Shown piece by piece: positions 52,308-59,455 of a stretch of 64,000 bases of DNA. The first letter of the stretch is position 1. Each line of letters opens with the position of its first letter. The stretch comes from Streptomyces sp. SCUT-3 (GTDB lineage: Bacteria > Actinomycetota > Actinomycetes > Streptomycetales > Streptomycetaceae). Below the pieces are notes generated by a model. The model saw nothing but the letters and a program-made list of their open reading frames with translations, did no database searches and had not been told where the DNA came from. Location of the stretch: NCBI RefSeq assembly GCF_014083985.1, contig NZ_CP046907.1, positions 4,254,501 through 4,318,500 of the forward strand, given 5' to 3'. The translations under genes and the position numbers were made by a program.

Positions 52308-52994
52308 ATGCCCGCGACCACCGGCTCACCGACGGACCACGAGCACCTGCTGCGGTCCACCGAGTTCCTCGACCACGACTCCCCCGAGGTGCGCGCCTTC
52401 GTCGACCGCGTGGTCACCGACCACGACGCGCCCGCCCGGGAGAAGGCGGTGCGGCTCTACTACGCCGTCCGCGACGACGTCTTCTACGAGGTGTACGGGG
52501 CGGACCTCTCGCGCGCGGGACTGCGGGCGAGCTCCGTGGCCCGCGGGGGGAAGGGCTTCTGCCTGCACAAGTCCGTCCTGTACGCGGCCGCGGTGCGGGC
52601 GGTCGGCGTCCCCAGCCGCCTGGTCTTCGGCGACGTGCGCAACCACCTGGCCTCGGACCGGCTCAAGGAGCACATCGGGGGTGACGTCTTCTTCCACGCC
52701 CTGACCAGCGTCCGTCTGGAGGGGCGGTGGGTGAGGGCGACGCCGGTGTTCAACAAGACGCTGTGCCGGCTGTACGGCATGAGTCCGCTGGAGTTCGACG
52801 GCACCGCGGACAGCCTCTACCACCCCTTCGACGACCGGGGGCAGCAGCACATGGAGTTCCTGGCGATGCACGGAGAGTTCGACGATCTGCCCCACGACTT
52901 CGTCATGGAGCGGATGCGCTCGCAGCACCCGAACTTCCTGAAGGGGACCGGCACCGTGGGCGGCGGTTCCCTGGCCGACGAGGCCGGCCGGTGA
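52308..52994 (+). CDS. Transglutaminase-like cysteine hydrolase
   Basis: A 228-residue transglutaminase-core protein. The candidate triad is Cys in GGKGFCLHKSVLYAAAVRA, His in GDVFFHALTSVRLEGRWV, and Asp or Asn in the following strand (ATPVFNKTL). ATG 52308 has GGAGGAC at ideal spacing. It is the last gene of the SARP-controlled operon. No other thioesterase is visible, so it may hydrolyse the aminopyrrole-carboxyl thioester from the carrier. The fold also covers peptidases and amidases, so this role is inference. Confidence 0.8.
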   Translation: MPATTGSPTDHEHLLRSTEFLDHDSPEVRAFVDRVVTDHDAPAREKAVRLYYAVRDDVFYEVYGADLSRAGLRASSVARGGKGFCLHKSVLYAAAVRAVGVPSRLVFGDVRNHLASDRLKEHIGGDVFFHALTSVRLEGRWVRATPVFNKTLCRLYGMSPLEFDGTADSLYHPFDDRGQQHMEFLAMHGEFDDLPHDFVMERMRSQHPNFLKGTGTVGGGSLADEAGR

Positions 52995-53062
52995 CCGCGG
53001 CCGTGCGGCCTGCGTGGCCGGTACGCCCCGTGCGCCCCGCGCGTCCCGTGCGTCCCGTGCCG

Positions 53063-53545
53063 TCAGGAGAAGGCCCTGCGCAGCGCCGCCACGGCGGTCC
53101 CCAGCTCCGGCGAGGACCGCGCGGCCTCGTCCAGGGCGGCGGCGAGGGTCTGCTCGTAGGTGGAGCGCGCCCGGGAGTGGAGGGCGCGGCCCGCGTCGGT
53201 GAGAACGGTGTAGACGCCGCGCTTGTCGTTCATGCACACGTCCCGGTAGGTCCAGCCGGCCTCGTTCATCCGGGCGACCAGGCGGGTGACGGAGCTCTGG
53301 TTCAACGCGATCCGGTCGGCCAGCTCCTGCATGCGCAGTTCGCTGTCGTCCGCCGCGGACAGGTGGCCGAGGGCGCGGTACTCCGACAGCCCCATGCCGT
53401 GGTGCCGTTGCAGAGCGGTGGTGAGCCGGTGTTCCACACGACTGTGCAGGGCGGCCACCTGGCGCCACATCAGGTCGTCGACGGCGGCTTCGGCGGTGTC
53501 GGGAGCGGTGGTGTCGGGAACGGCGCTGTCGGGACGGGACTGCAC
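53063..53545 (-). CDS. MarR-family transcriptional regulator
   Basis: A 160-residue MarR protein: LMWRQVAALHSRVEHRLTTA, GLSEYRALGHLSAADD, the winged HTH LADRIALNQSSVTRLVARMN and VYTVLTDAGRALHSRAR. GTG 53545 follows GAGGAGG. Upstream in-frame starts add a region that is really the divergent promoter. It faces the deaminase/C-glycosynthase operon and is likely to repress it and itself, perhaps sensing a pathway intermediate. Confidence 0.88.
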   Translation of the reverse strand: MQSRPDSAVPDTTAPDTAEAAVDDLMWRQVAALHSRVEHRLTTALQRHHGMGLSEYRALGHLSAADDSELRMQELADRIALNQSSVTRLVARMNEAGWTYRDVCMNDKRGVYTVLTDAGRALHSRARSTYEQTLAAALDEAARSSPELGTAVAALRRAFS

Positions 53546-53592
53546 GGAAACCTCCTCGGAGCGAGCTCTTCCGGTCATCCGGACCCCCATGC

Positions 53593-53620
53593 TTGACACG
53601 AGAGTACATGCACATACATT
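53593..53620 (+). promoter_or_regulatory. Candidate sigma-HrdB promoter of the C-glycosynthase operon
   Basis: TTGACA (53593-53598) and TACATT (53615-53620) are separated by 16 bases in an AT-rich pocket between the divergent MarR and deaminase genes. The hexamers agree with the vegetative consensus at six and four to five positions. Transcription would start near 53627. Confidence 0.65.
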
Positions 53621-53635
53621 CTTCTGGGAAATAAC

Positions 53636-53651
53636 TTGCAAGCGCATTCAA
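53636..53651. promoter_or_regulatory. Candidate MarR operator
   Basis: TTGCAAGCGCATTCAA is a 16-bp imperfect palindrome (six of eight pairs match, TTG/CAA ends). It sits about 10 bases downstream of the predicted transcription start and between the MarR gene and its presumed target. TTGnnnnnnCAA-like palindromes are typical of MarR sites. Confidence 0.5.
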
Positions 53652-53681
53652 ATAGCACGTGCACCCCCACGAGGAGGCACC

Positions 53682-53750
53682 ATGGTACGGAACCGTCCGC
53701 TCGTCGCCTCCCGTCCGGAAACCCTCCCCGAGCCCGCCCCGGAGGCGTGA
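53682..53750 (+). CDS. 22-codon open frame with strong ribosome site
   Basis: ATG at 53682 follows GAGGAGG and reads MVRNRPLVASRPETLPEPAP-EA to a stop four bases before the deaminase ATG. It is too short for domain recognition and Pro/Glu-rich. It may be a leader peptide that couples translation to the deaminase, or a chance frame. Confidence 0.35.
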   Translation: MVRNRPLVASRPETLPEPAPEA

Positions 53751-53754
53751 GGCG

Positions 53755-54228
53755 ATGCCTGCGACGTACGCGGACCTGTACGAGTACGCCCGCCTGACGG
53801 TCGACCTGTCGGTCCGGCACGTCGCGGAGGGCGGGGTCCCGTTCGCGGCCCTGGTCGTGCGCGGGGATCGGGTCCTGGGCACCGGCGTCGACCGGGTGCA
53901 GGAGGACCGCGACCCCACCGCGCACGCCGGGATGGTCGCCCTGCGCCGCGCTGCCGCCGAGCACGGCCCCGCCGCCCTGGCCGGATCGCTGCTCGTGGCC
54001 TCCGGCGAACCCTGCCCGCTGTGCTACGCGGCCGCGATCTGGTGCCACGTCGACCAGGTCGTCTTCGCCGCCGACCGGCACACCGCCGCCAGTGCGGGCT
54101 TCGACTACACGGACTCGTACGCACTCCTCACCGCCGACCCGGCGGACTGGCCCATGAGGGCGACGCACCTGCCCGTGCCGGGAAGCCGGCGCCCCTTCGA
54201 CGACTGGCGGGCGCGCACCCTCTCCTGA
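53755..54228 (+). CDS. Cytidine-deaminase-superfamily protein lacking the catalytic Glu
   Basis: A 157-residue protein of the guanine/tRNA-adenosine deaminase type. The zinc ligands are present as TAHAGMVALRRAA (His) and EPCPLCYAAAIW (two Cys). The proton-shuttling Glu of the H-A-E motif is Gly here. The rest (GGVPFAALVVRGDRVLGTG, VVFAADRHTAASAGFDY) is family-like. ATG 53755 follows GGAGG. A classical hydrolytic deamination is doubtful. It could still act on an imine such as the maleimide imine proposed in showdomycin formation, or serve as a binding protein. The 146-base gap to the next gene is GC-rich with no clear element. Confidence 0.82.
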   Translation: MPATYADLYEYARLTVDLSVRHVAEGGVPFAALVVRGDRVLGTGVDRVQEDRDPTAHAGMVALRRAAAEHGPAALAGSLLVASGEPCPLCYAAAIWCHVDQVVFAADRHTAASAGFDYTDSYALLTADPADWPMRATHLPVPGSRRPFDDWRARTLS

Positions 54229-54374
54229 CCGGCCCCCTCCGGGTCCGCCCGCACCCGCACGGAAACACCTCGCACGGAAACACCCCGCACCGCCCCGCGG
54301 AGCGGCCGGGCACCCGCCCCGGCCGCCCGACGAGAACGTCCACCGAACGTACGTCCCCGTCACAAGGAGGCACC

Positions 54375-55334
54375 ATGTCCCTGGCCGCCGGCGCCGGCAC
54401 CGACCTGCTGGACATCGCGGAGGAGGTGGCCGAGGCCGTCCACGAGGGCAGGCCCGTGGTCGCCCTGGAGTCGTCCAACATTCCCCAGGGGCCCGCCTAT
54501 CCGGCCAACCTGGAGATGGCCGTGGCCATCGACAAGGCCGTCCGGGACGCCGGAGCCGTGCCCGCCCGGATCGGCCTCCTGGACGGCCGGATCCTCGTGG
54601 GCATGACCGACGACCACCTGGAGCGGTTCGCCACCACCCCCGACGCACCCAAGGTCAGTACCCGCGACATGGGCGTCGTCCTGGCTGCCGGAGGGCCGGG
54701 CGGCACCACCGTCTCGGCCTCGCTCATGGGGGCCGAGCTGGCCGGCCTGAGCGTCTTCGCGGTGGCCGGCATCGGCGGCGTGCACCGCGACGCCCCGCAG
54801 TCCTTCGACATCTCCGCGGACCTGGCCCAGTTCACCCGCAGCCGCCTCGCCGTGGTCTGCGCCGGGGCCAAGTCGATGCTCCACCCCGCGCTCACCCTGG
54901 AATGGCTGGAGACCGCGGGCGTCCCGGTCATCGGCTACCGGTGCGACGACTTCCCGGCCTACCTCAGCGTCTCCAGCGGGGTGCGCAACCCGCACCGCCT
55001 CGACGACCTCGGGGAAATCGCCGCGGCCGCCGTCACGCACTGGGCCGCCGGCGGGTCCGGCTCGGTCCTGGTCACCCACCCCATCGCGGAGGCCGACGGC
55101 ATCCCCTCCTCCGACATCGAGCAGGCACTGGCCGACGCCACCCTCCTGGCGGAGCGGGACGGGGTGAGCGGTCCGGCGATCACCCCCTACCTGCTCAAGG
55201 CGATCGCCGCGGCGACCGAGGGGCGCACCACCGCCGCCAACCGTGCGGTGCTGCTGTCCACGGCCTCCCTGGCCGGCCGGTTCGCCGTGGAGATGACCGC
55301 GGCGCTCGGCTCCACCGGGGGGCGTGCCCGATGA
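54375..55334 (+). CDS. PsuG-family C-glycosynthase (pseudouridine-5'-phosphate glycosidase-like)
   Basis: A 319-residue PsuG-family protein, related to IndA/MinB, AlnA and SdmA, which make C-C bonds between ribose 5-phosphate and an aromatic acceptor. The Schiff-base lysine is Lys166 in VVCAGAKSMLHPALTLEWLE, matching E. coli PsuG numbering. The N-terminal ALESSNIPQGPAYPANLEMA replaces the usual HGMPYP with QGPAYP, and near the C-terminus VLLSTASLAGRF has Ser-Thr where E. coli PsuG has Asn-Asn (from memory). These acceptor-side changes suit a non-uracil base. ATG 54375 follows AAGGAGG. It is coupled to the HAD gene. The proposed acceptor is 2-amino-1H-pyrrole-5-carboxylate. Confidence 0.9.
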   Translation: MSLAAGAGTDLLDIAEEVAEAVHEGRPVVALESSNIPQGPAYPANLEMAVAIDKAVRDAGAVPARIGLLDGRILVGMTDDHLERFATTPDAPKVSTRDMGVVLAAGGPGGTTVSASLMGAELAGLSVFAVAGIGGVHRDAPQSFDISADLAQFTRSRLAVVCAGAKSMLHPALTLEWLETAGVPVIGYRCDDFPAYLSVSSGVRNPHRLDDLGEIAAAAVTHWAAGGSGSVLVTHPIAEADGIPSSDIEQALADATLLAERDGVSGPAITPYLLKAIAAATEGRTTAANRAVLLSTASLAGRFAVEMTAALGSTGGRAR

Positions 55335-56104
55335 GCCCCGCGGTCCTGTTCGACATGGACGGCACCCTGGTGGACACCCCGGGCGCCATCGTGACCACCC
55401 TGTGCACGGTCCTCGAGGAACTCGGCACCCCCCGGCCCGATGCCCTGGAGGTGCGGGCGACCGTCGGGCGCCCCCTGGTCCCGTCCTTCGCCTCCCTGCT
55501 GCGACTCGACGAGGGCGATCCGACGGTCTCACGAGCCGCCGAGCGCTTCCGGACCCTCTTCCGCGACACCGTGGTGCCCGACGCCCCCCGGCTCGTCCTG
55601 CCCGGCGTGGTGACGCTCCTGCAGGAACTGCGAAGCGACGGCCACCCGCTCGCGGTCGTCACCAGCAAGGTCCGCGCGGGGGCCGAGGAAATGCTCGAGT
55701 CGGCAGGGCTGGCGTCCTGTTTCGACGCCGTGGTGTGCCACGGCATGGCCGAACGGGGCAAGCCGCACCCCGACCTCGCCCTGCTGGCGGCGGACCTGTT
55801 GCGCCGCCCCGCCGCCGAGTGCGTCGTGGTCGGTGACGCAGTGGATGACATGCGCATGGCTCGGTCCGCCGGCATGACCGCGATCGGGGTCTCCTACGGA
55901 GTCGCCGACACCCGGGCCCTGTTCGAGGCCGGGGCCCACCGGGTGGAGCACTCCGCCCCGGCGGTCGGACGGGCCCTGTCCGAACTCACCCTGTCCGGAT
56001 CCACCCTGTCCGGGCCCGCACCCGACCGGGCACCCGCCTCCCGGGACGGCGAGGAGCCCCCGTACCCCGCAACCCCCAGCACCGAAGTGGTGATCAGCAC
56101 ATGA
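55331..56104 (+). CDS. HAD-family phosphatase (C-nucleoside dephosphorylation)
   Basis: A 257-residue PGP-like HAD hydrolase: motif I VLFDMDGTLVDTPGAI, motif II VVTSKV, motif III GKPHPDLA and motif IV ECVVVGDAVDDMRMARSAG. The ATG overlaps the C-glycosynthase stop, and the stop overlaps the MFS start. PsuG-like and HAD genes occur as pairs in alnumycin (AlnA/AlnB) and in the indA/indB loci, where the HAD enzyme removes the 5'-phosphate after C-ribosylation. The last 45 residues are a Ser/Pro-rich tail absent from typical HAD proteins. Confidence 0.9.
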   Translation: MSPAVLFDMDGTLVDTPGAIVTTLCTVLEELGTPRPDALEVRATVGRPLVPSFASLLRLDEGDPTVSRAAERFRTLFRDTVVPDAPRLVLPGVVTLLQELRSDGHPLAVVTSKVRAGAEEMLESAGLASCFDAVVCHGMAERGKPHPDLALLAADLLRRPAAECVVVGDAVDDMRMARSAGMTAIGVSYGVADTRALFEAGAHRVEHSAPAVGRALSELTLSGSTLSGPAPDRAPASRDGEEPPYPATPSTEVVIST

Positions 56105-57534
56105 CCGTATCCGACCGGACGGCCCAGGCGGCCCCGAAGCCGTCGTCGCGGGCCGCCGCCGGACTGGCGACCCTGTCCGCCGCCCAGTTCCTCATCGCCC
56201 TGGACTTCTCCGTCATCTTCGTCGCGCTGCCCAGCATGGGCGCCGACCTGGCCCTCTCCGAGAGCGCCGTGCAGTGGGTCGTCAGCGCCTACGCGGTGTT
56301 CTTCGCCGGATTCCTCGTGCTCGGCGGGCGGGCCGCGGACCGCATCGGTGCACGCACCCTGTTCGTCGCGGCCCTGCTGCTGTTCGGGGTGGCCTCCTTG
56401 GCCGGGGGCATCGCCCAGGGAGCGGCCGTGCTGCTGGTCGCCCGCGCGGCCCAGGGCGTGGCGGCCGCCACCCTGCAGCCCTCGATCCTGGCCCTGGTGA
56501 ACACCACTTTCGAGCCCGGTCCGGCCCGTACCCGGGCCCTGGCCGTCTGGGGGACCGTGGGCGCCAGCGGCCTGGCCGCCGGCGTGGTGCTCGGCGGCCT
56601 GCTCACGACGGTGTCCTGGCGCTGGACCTTCCTGGTCAACCTCCCCTTCGCCCTGGTGTGCGTGCTGGCAGCCCCCAAGGTCCTGCCGGCCCCCGTGCGC
56701 CTCGCGCGCTCAGCGGCCCCGCTCAACGTCGTCAGCGCGGTGCTGTGCACGGCGACGGTGCTCGTCTCCACCCTCGGCCTGACCCGGGCCTCGGAGGCGG
56801 GCTGGGGCGACCGGACGGCCCTGGCGTGCTTCGCCGCGACCGCCGTGCTGCTCGCCGCCTTCCTCCTGCGCGAGCGTTCCAGCGCGCAGCCGCTGGTCGC
56901 CCCGGTACTGCGCCGCACCCGCACCCTACTGGCCGGATGCGGTGCCGCCGCCCTGTACATGGCCAGCGTCGCCGGAGTGGAGTTCTACCTGGTCACGCTG
57001 GCGCTGCAGGACCAGCGCGGCTTCACGCCCCTGCAGGCGGGAATCGCGTTCCTCCCGCTGGCGGTGTGCATCACCCTCGGCAACACCGTCGCCGGGCGCC
57101 TGCTCACCCCCTGGGGCGTCAGGCGCACCCTCTCCGCCGCCTTCCTCCTCGGCGCCGCGGGGCTGGTCCTGCTGGCGCTGTCCGTCGGCCTGGAGGGGTA
57201 CGCCGCCGCGATGCTCCCCGGCCTTCTGGTCAGCGGCATCGGCCACGGAATGATCTACACCAGCATGTTCGTGGGAGGCACCCGGGACGTTCCCGACTCC
57301 CACCAGGGCACTGCGGGCGCACTGATGACCACCAGTCAGTACGCGGGCGGAGCGCTGGGGGTGGCCGTCCTGGTGCTGGTGCTCGGAACCGCCCCGGACA
57401 CGGGGAGCTTCGCGGCCGGTTTCACCATGGCCGGTGGGATCGCCCTGGTCGGTGCGGTGCTGGCCTGGACAAGTTTCGCCGGCGGGGCGCGACAGAGCGC
57501 GACGGCCGGCACGACCGCGGAGGTGAAGGCATGA
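56101..57534 (+). CDS. MFS drug exporter, DHA2 (14-helix) type
   Basis: A 477-residue major facilitator. Motif A-like GRAADRIGARTLFVAA and the DHA2 N-terminal LIALDFSVIFVALPSMGADL are present, with about fourteen hydrophobic segments. The position between the HAD and racemase-like genes with four-base overlaps on both sides makes it the likely exporter of, and self-protection against, the cluster product. Release of the active nucleoside may be tied to dephosphorylation by the preceding gene. Confidence 0.92.
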   Translation: MTVSDRTAQAAPKPSSRAAAGLATLSAAQFLIALDFSVIFVALPSMGADLALSESAVQWVVSAYAVFFAGFLVLGGRAADRIGARTLFVAALLLFGVASLAGGIAQGAAVLLVARAAQGVAAATLQPSILALVNTTFEPGPARTRALAVWGTVGASGLAAGVVLGGLLTTVSWRWTFLVNLPFALVCVLAAPKVLPAPVRLARSAAPLNVVSAVLCTATVLVSTLGLTRASEAGWGDRTALACFAATAVLLAAFLLRERSSAQPLVAPVLRRTRTLLAGCGAAALYMASVAGVEFYLVTLALQDQRGFTPLQAGIAFLPLAVCITLGNTVAGRLLTPWGVRRTLSAAFLLGAAGLVLLALSVGLEGYAAAMLPGLLVSGIGHGMIYTSMFVGGTRDVPDSHQGTAGALMTTSQYAGGALGVAVLVLVLGTAPDTGSFAAGFTMAGGIALVGAVLAWTSFAGGARQSATAGTTAEVKA

Positions 57535-58394
57535 CCGGGACGTCCCCCGCCACCGCCCGGCTGGGCGCGCTGGTGATCCACAACGATCCCGTTCCGGAGA
57601 TCGAACTGGGCCTGGGCCGGGTGCCGGGAGTGTCCGTGCACGCCGCGCGGTTCGAGTGCCCCCGCCCCGTCGACGGCGAGTACACCGGCAGCGCCGCCCG
57701 CGCGCTCGCCGAGGCGCCCGACGTCGTCCGCGGCCTGGACCAGCTGGGCAGGCTCGGCGCGGACTGCATCGCTCTGTGCTTCGGGTCCAGCAGCTTCTTC
57801 GGGGGCCAGGACTTCGACCGGGAGTTCACCGAGGTCGCCGAGGGGTTCTCCCACGGCGTGCCGGTGTTCACCGCGGCCACGGCCATGACGGCCGCCATGC
57901 GCGCCGGTGGCGTGCGCAGGCCGCTGGCGGTGATGCCGCCGTGGTTCACCGAGCCCACGTTCCGTGCGACGGAGGAGTACCTGGCCGGGGCGGGGATGCG
58001 GCCGTGCGGGCTGCTGCAGTTCGACCTCGGACCCCGGTGGGAGGGGGTGGCCCGGTACAACGCCTTCGACCTCGGCGCCCGCTGGGAGGTGCACCCGCAG
58101 GAGGTCTGCGACCAGGTGCTGCGGGGCCTGCCCGGGGACGCCGACGGCATCCTGCTGCCCGGCAGCGGCTTCCGCTCCTGGGAGGCGATCGTCTCCCTGG
58201 AGCGGGAGACCGGGCTCCCGGTGGTCACCTCCAACCAGGCGGTCCTGTGGTACGGGCTGGCCCTGGCCGGCGGCCCCGCCGGCCCGCCCGGGGGCGGTCG
58301 GCTGATGGACCGCCCCGGGCCGCCGCCCGCCGGCCGTTCGGCGTCCGAGGGGGCGGACGCGGAAGGGGAGGGTGCCGCCGTCCCCGCGCGCTGA
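57531..58394 (+). CDS. Asp/Glu racemase-superfamily enzyme (maleate isomerase/AMDase-like)
   Basis: A 287-residue protein of the superfamily of Asp/Glu racemases, maleate isomerases and arylmalonate decarboxylases. The first catalytic cysteine region is CIALCFGSSSFFGG. The second, expected as a Cys-containing loop after the ILL strand, reads GILLPGSGFRSWEAI with no Cys. Racemases and isomerases need both cysteines, while arylmalonate decarboxylase has only one, so a decarboxylase or altered reaction is more likely. Its context suggests action on the pyrrole carboxylate or a maleimide-type product. The ATG overlaps the MFS stop, and the C-terminal 40 residues are Pro/Gly-rich. Confidence 0.78.
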   Translation: MTGTSPATARLGALVIHNDPVPEIELGLGRVPGVSVHAARFECPRPVDGEYTGSAARALAEAPDVVRGLDQLGRLGADCIALCFGSSSFFGGQDFDREFTEVAEGFSHGVPVFTAATAMTAAMRAGGVRRPLAVMPPWFTEPTFRATEEYLAGAGMRPCGLLQFDLGPRWEGVARYNAFDLGARWEVHPQEVCDQVLRGLPGDADGILLPGSGFRSWEAIVSLERETGLPVVTSNQAVLWYGLALAGGPAGPPGGGRLMDRPGPPPAGRSASEGADAEGEGAAVPAR

Positions 58395-58421
58395 GCCGGG
58401 GTCTTCCGGCGCTCCCCTCCA

Positions 58422-58463
58422 CCGTGTCGCGGGCCCGTCCGCAGGGCCGGGCCCGCGACACGG
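58422..58463. terminator. Perfect 16-bp stem hairpin closing the operon
   Basis: CCGTGTCGCGGGCCCG and its exact complement flank a 10-base loop, 27 bases after the racemase-like gene. It is a strong terminator at the end of the deaminase-to-racemase operon and separates it from the SARP promoter. Confidence 0.8.
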
Positions 58464-58492
58464 AGAGAATCCGAAGGTTTACTCGACGTGCG

Positions 58493-58524
58493 TGAAAAAA
58501 AACCGCTCCTGTGGTATTTTTTCA
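58493..58524. promoter_or_regulatory. AT-rich palindrome upstream of the SARP gene
   Basis: Arms TGAAAAAAAACC and GGTATTTTTTCA (one mismatch in 12) flank the 8-base spacer GCTCCTGT. The same architecture, including shared AAACC, CTC and GTAT-TTTT elements, occurs upstream of the TetR gene at 60214-60241. It is a likely operator of the gamma-butyrolactone-receptor-like TetR. Its extreme A/T content in this GC-rich genome also suggests a core promoter. Confidence 0.65.
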
Positions 58525-58598
58525 AGGAGGGGAGTGTGCCATGACCCCGTCAGTCGTTCCACCTTGTCGGATGAACTGCCCTCGAAGGGGTCGCCGCA

Positions 58599-59450
58599 AT
58601 GGACGTTGCCGTGCTCGGACCACTGACCGTCAGATACTCGGGACTCTCCGTGGTGCCCACCGCGGCCAAGCCCCGTCGACTCCTCGGCCTGCTGGCGGTC
58701 CGCGCGGGTCAGCCGGTTCCGGTGGAGACCATCTGTGCGGAGTTATGGGGAGGCGACCGTCCGCGCACGGCCCATCTCACGCTCCAGGGGTACGTCTCCT
58801 CCCTGCGTGCCCGCGTGCGGGCCGCGGCCGAGCAGGGGAGCGGCGGGGAGGAACCGGTCGACCCCAAGGAGATCATCGTCGGAACCAGCTGCGGGTACGT
58901 CCTCAGGGCAGGGGAGAGCAGCAGCGACGTGCGGGAGTTCGACCGGCTGGCCGAGGCCGGGCACGAGGCCCAGAAGTCCGGGAACCACCGCCTCGCGGCC
59001 CAGCGTTTCGGCCGGGCACTGGCCCTGTGGCGCGGCCCGGCGCTGGCCGACGTGCGCAGCGGCCCCGAACTGCACCGTGAGGCGCTCCGCCTGGAGGAGT
59101 CGCGGCTGAGCGTGCTCGGCTGCCGGGTCGAGGCCGACCTGAACATGGGGCGCCATCACGCGCTGGTGGGCGAGATCGCAGCGCTCTGCGCGCAGTACCC
59201 GCTGCACGAGGGCCTGCACCGGCAGCACATGATCACCCTCTGCCGGGTGGGGCGGCGCCTTGATGCGCTACGCGCGTATAACCGGCTGCGCGCTGCCCTC
59301 AAGGCCGCCCAGGGCATCGAGCCCTCGATCGAGCTCAAACGCCTCCACCACCAGGTCCTGCACTCCCGCATCGCCCCCTTCGCCGGAGCGGTCGAACCGA
59401 TGCCCGCACTGTCCGCCACGTCCGGGGGCGGCGAGGCCACCGTGGCCTGA
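58599..59450 (+). CDS. SARP-family pathway activator with TTA codon
   Basis: A 283-residue SARP. The N-terminal OmpR-like DNA-binding domain is AVLGPLTVRYSGLSVVPTAA with KPRRLLGLLAVRAGQPV, and the BTAD region includes ALALWRGPALADV and LHEGLHRQHMITLCRVGRRL. ATG 58599 follows GAAGGGG at about 10 bases. Codon 49 (58743-58745) is TTA, so translation needs the bldA tRNA. The heptamer array upstream of the adenylation operon is its probable target. A better ribosome site (AAGGAGGGG) sits before an out-of-frame ATG at 58541, which may interfere with initiation here. Confidence 0.92.
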   Translation: MDVAVLGPLTVRYSGLSVVPTAAKPRRLLGLLAVRAGQPVPVETICAELWGGDRPRTAHLTLQGYVSSLRARVRAAAEQGSGGEEPVDPKEIIVGTSCGYVLRAGESSSDVREFDRLAEAGHEAQKSGNHRLAAQRFGRALALWRGPALADVRSGPELHREALRLEESRLSVLGCRVEADLNMGRHHALVGEIAALCAQYPLHEGLHRQHMITLCRVGRRLDALRAYNRLRAALKAAQGIEPSIELKRLHHQVLHSRIAPFAGAVEPMPALSATSGGGEATVA

Positions 59451-59455
59451 GGGCG

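Noticed and set aside
58511-59080. Protein-coding gene in the frame beginning at ATG 58541
   Set aside because: Despite the good ribosome site, its product is Arg/Pro/Gly-rich without motifs and overlaps the clearly conserved SARP frame.
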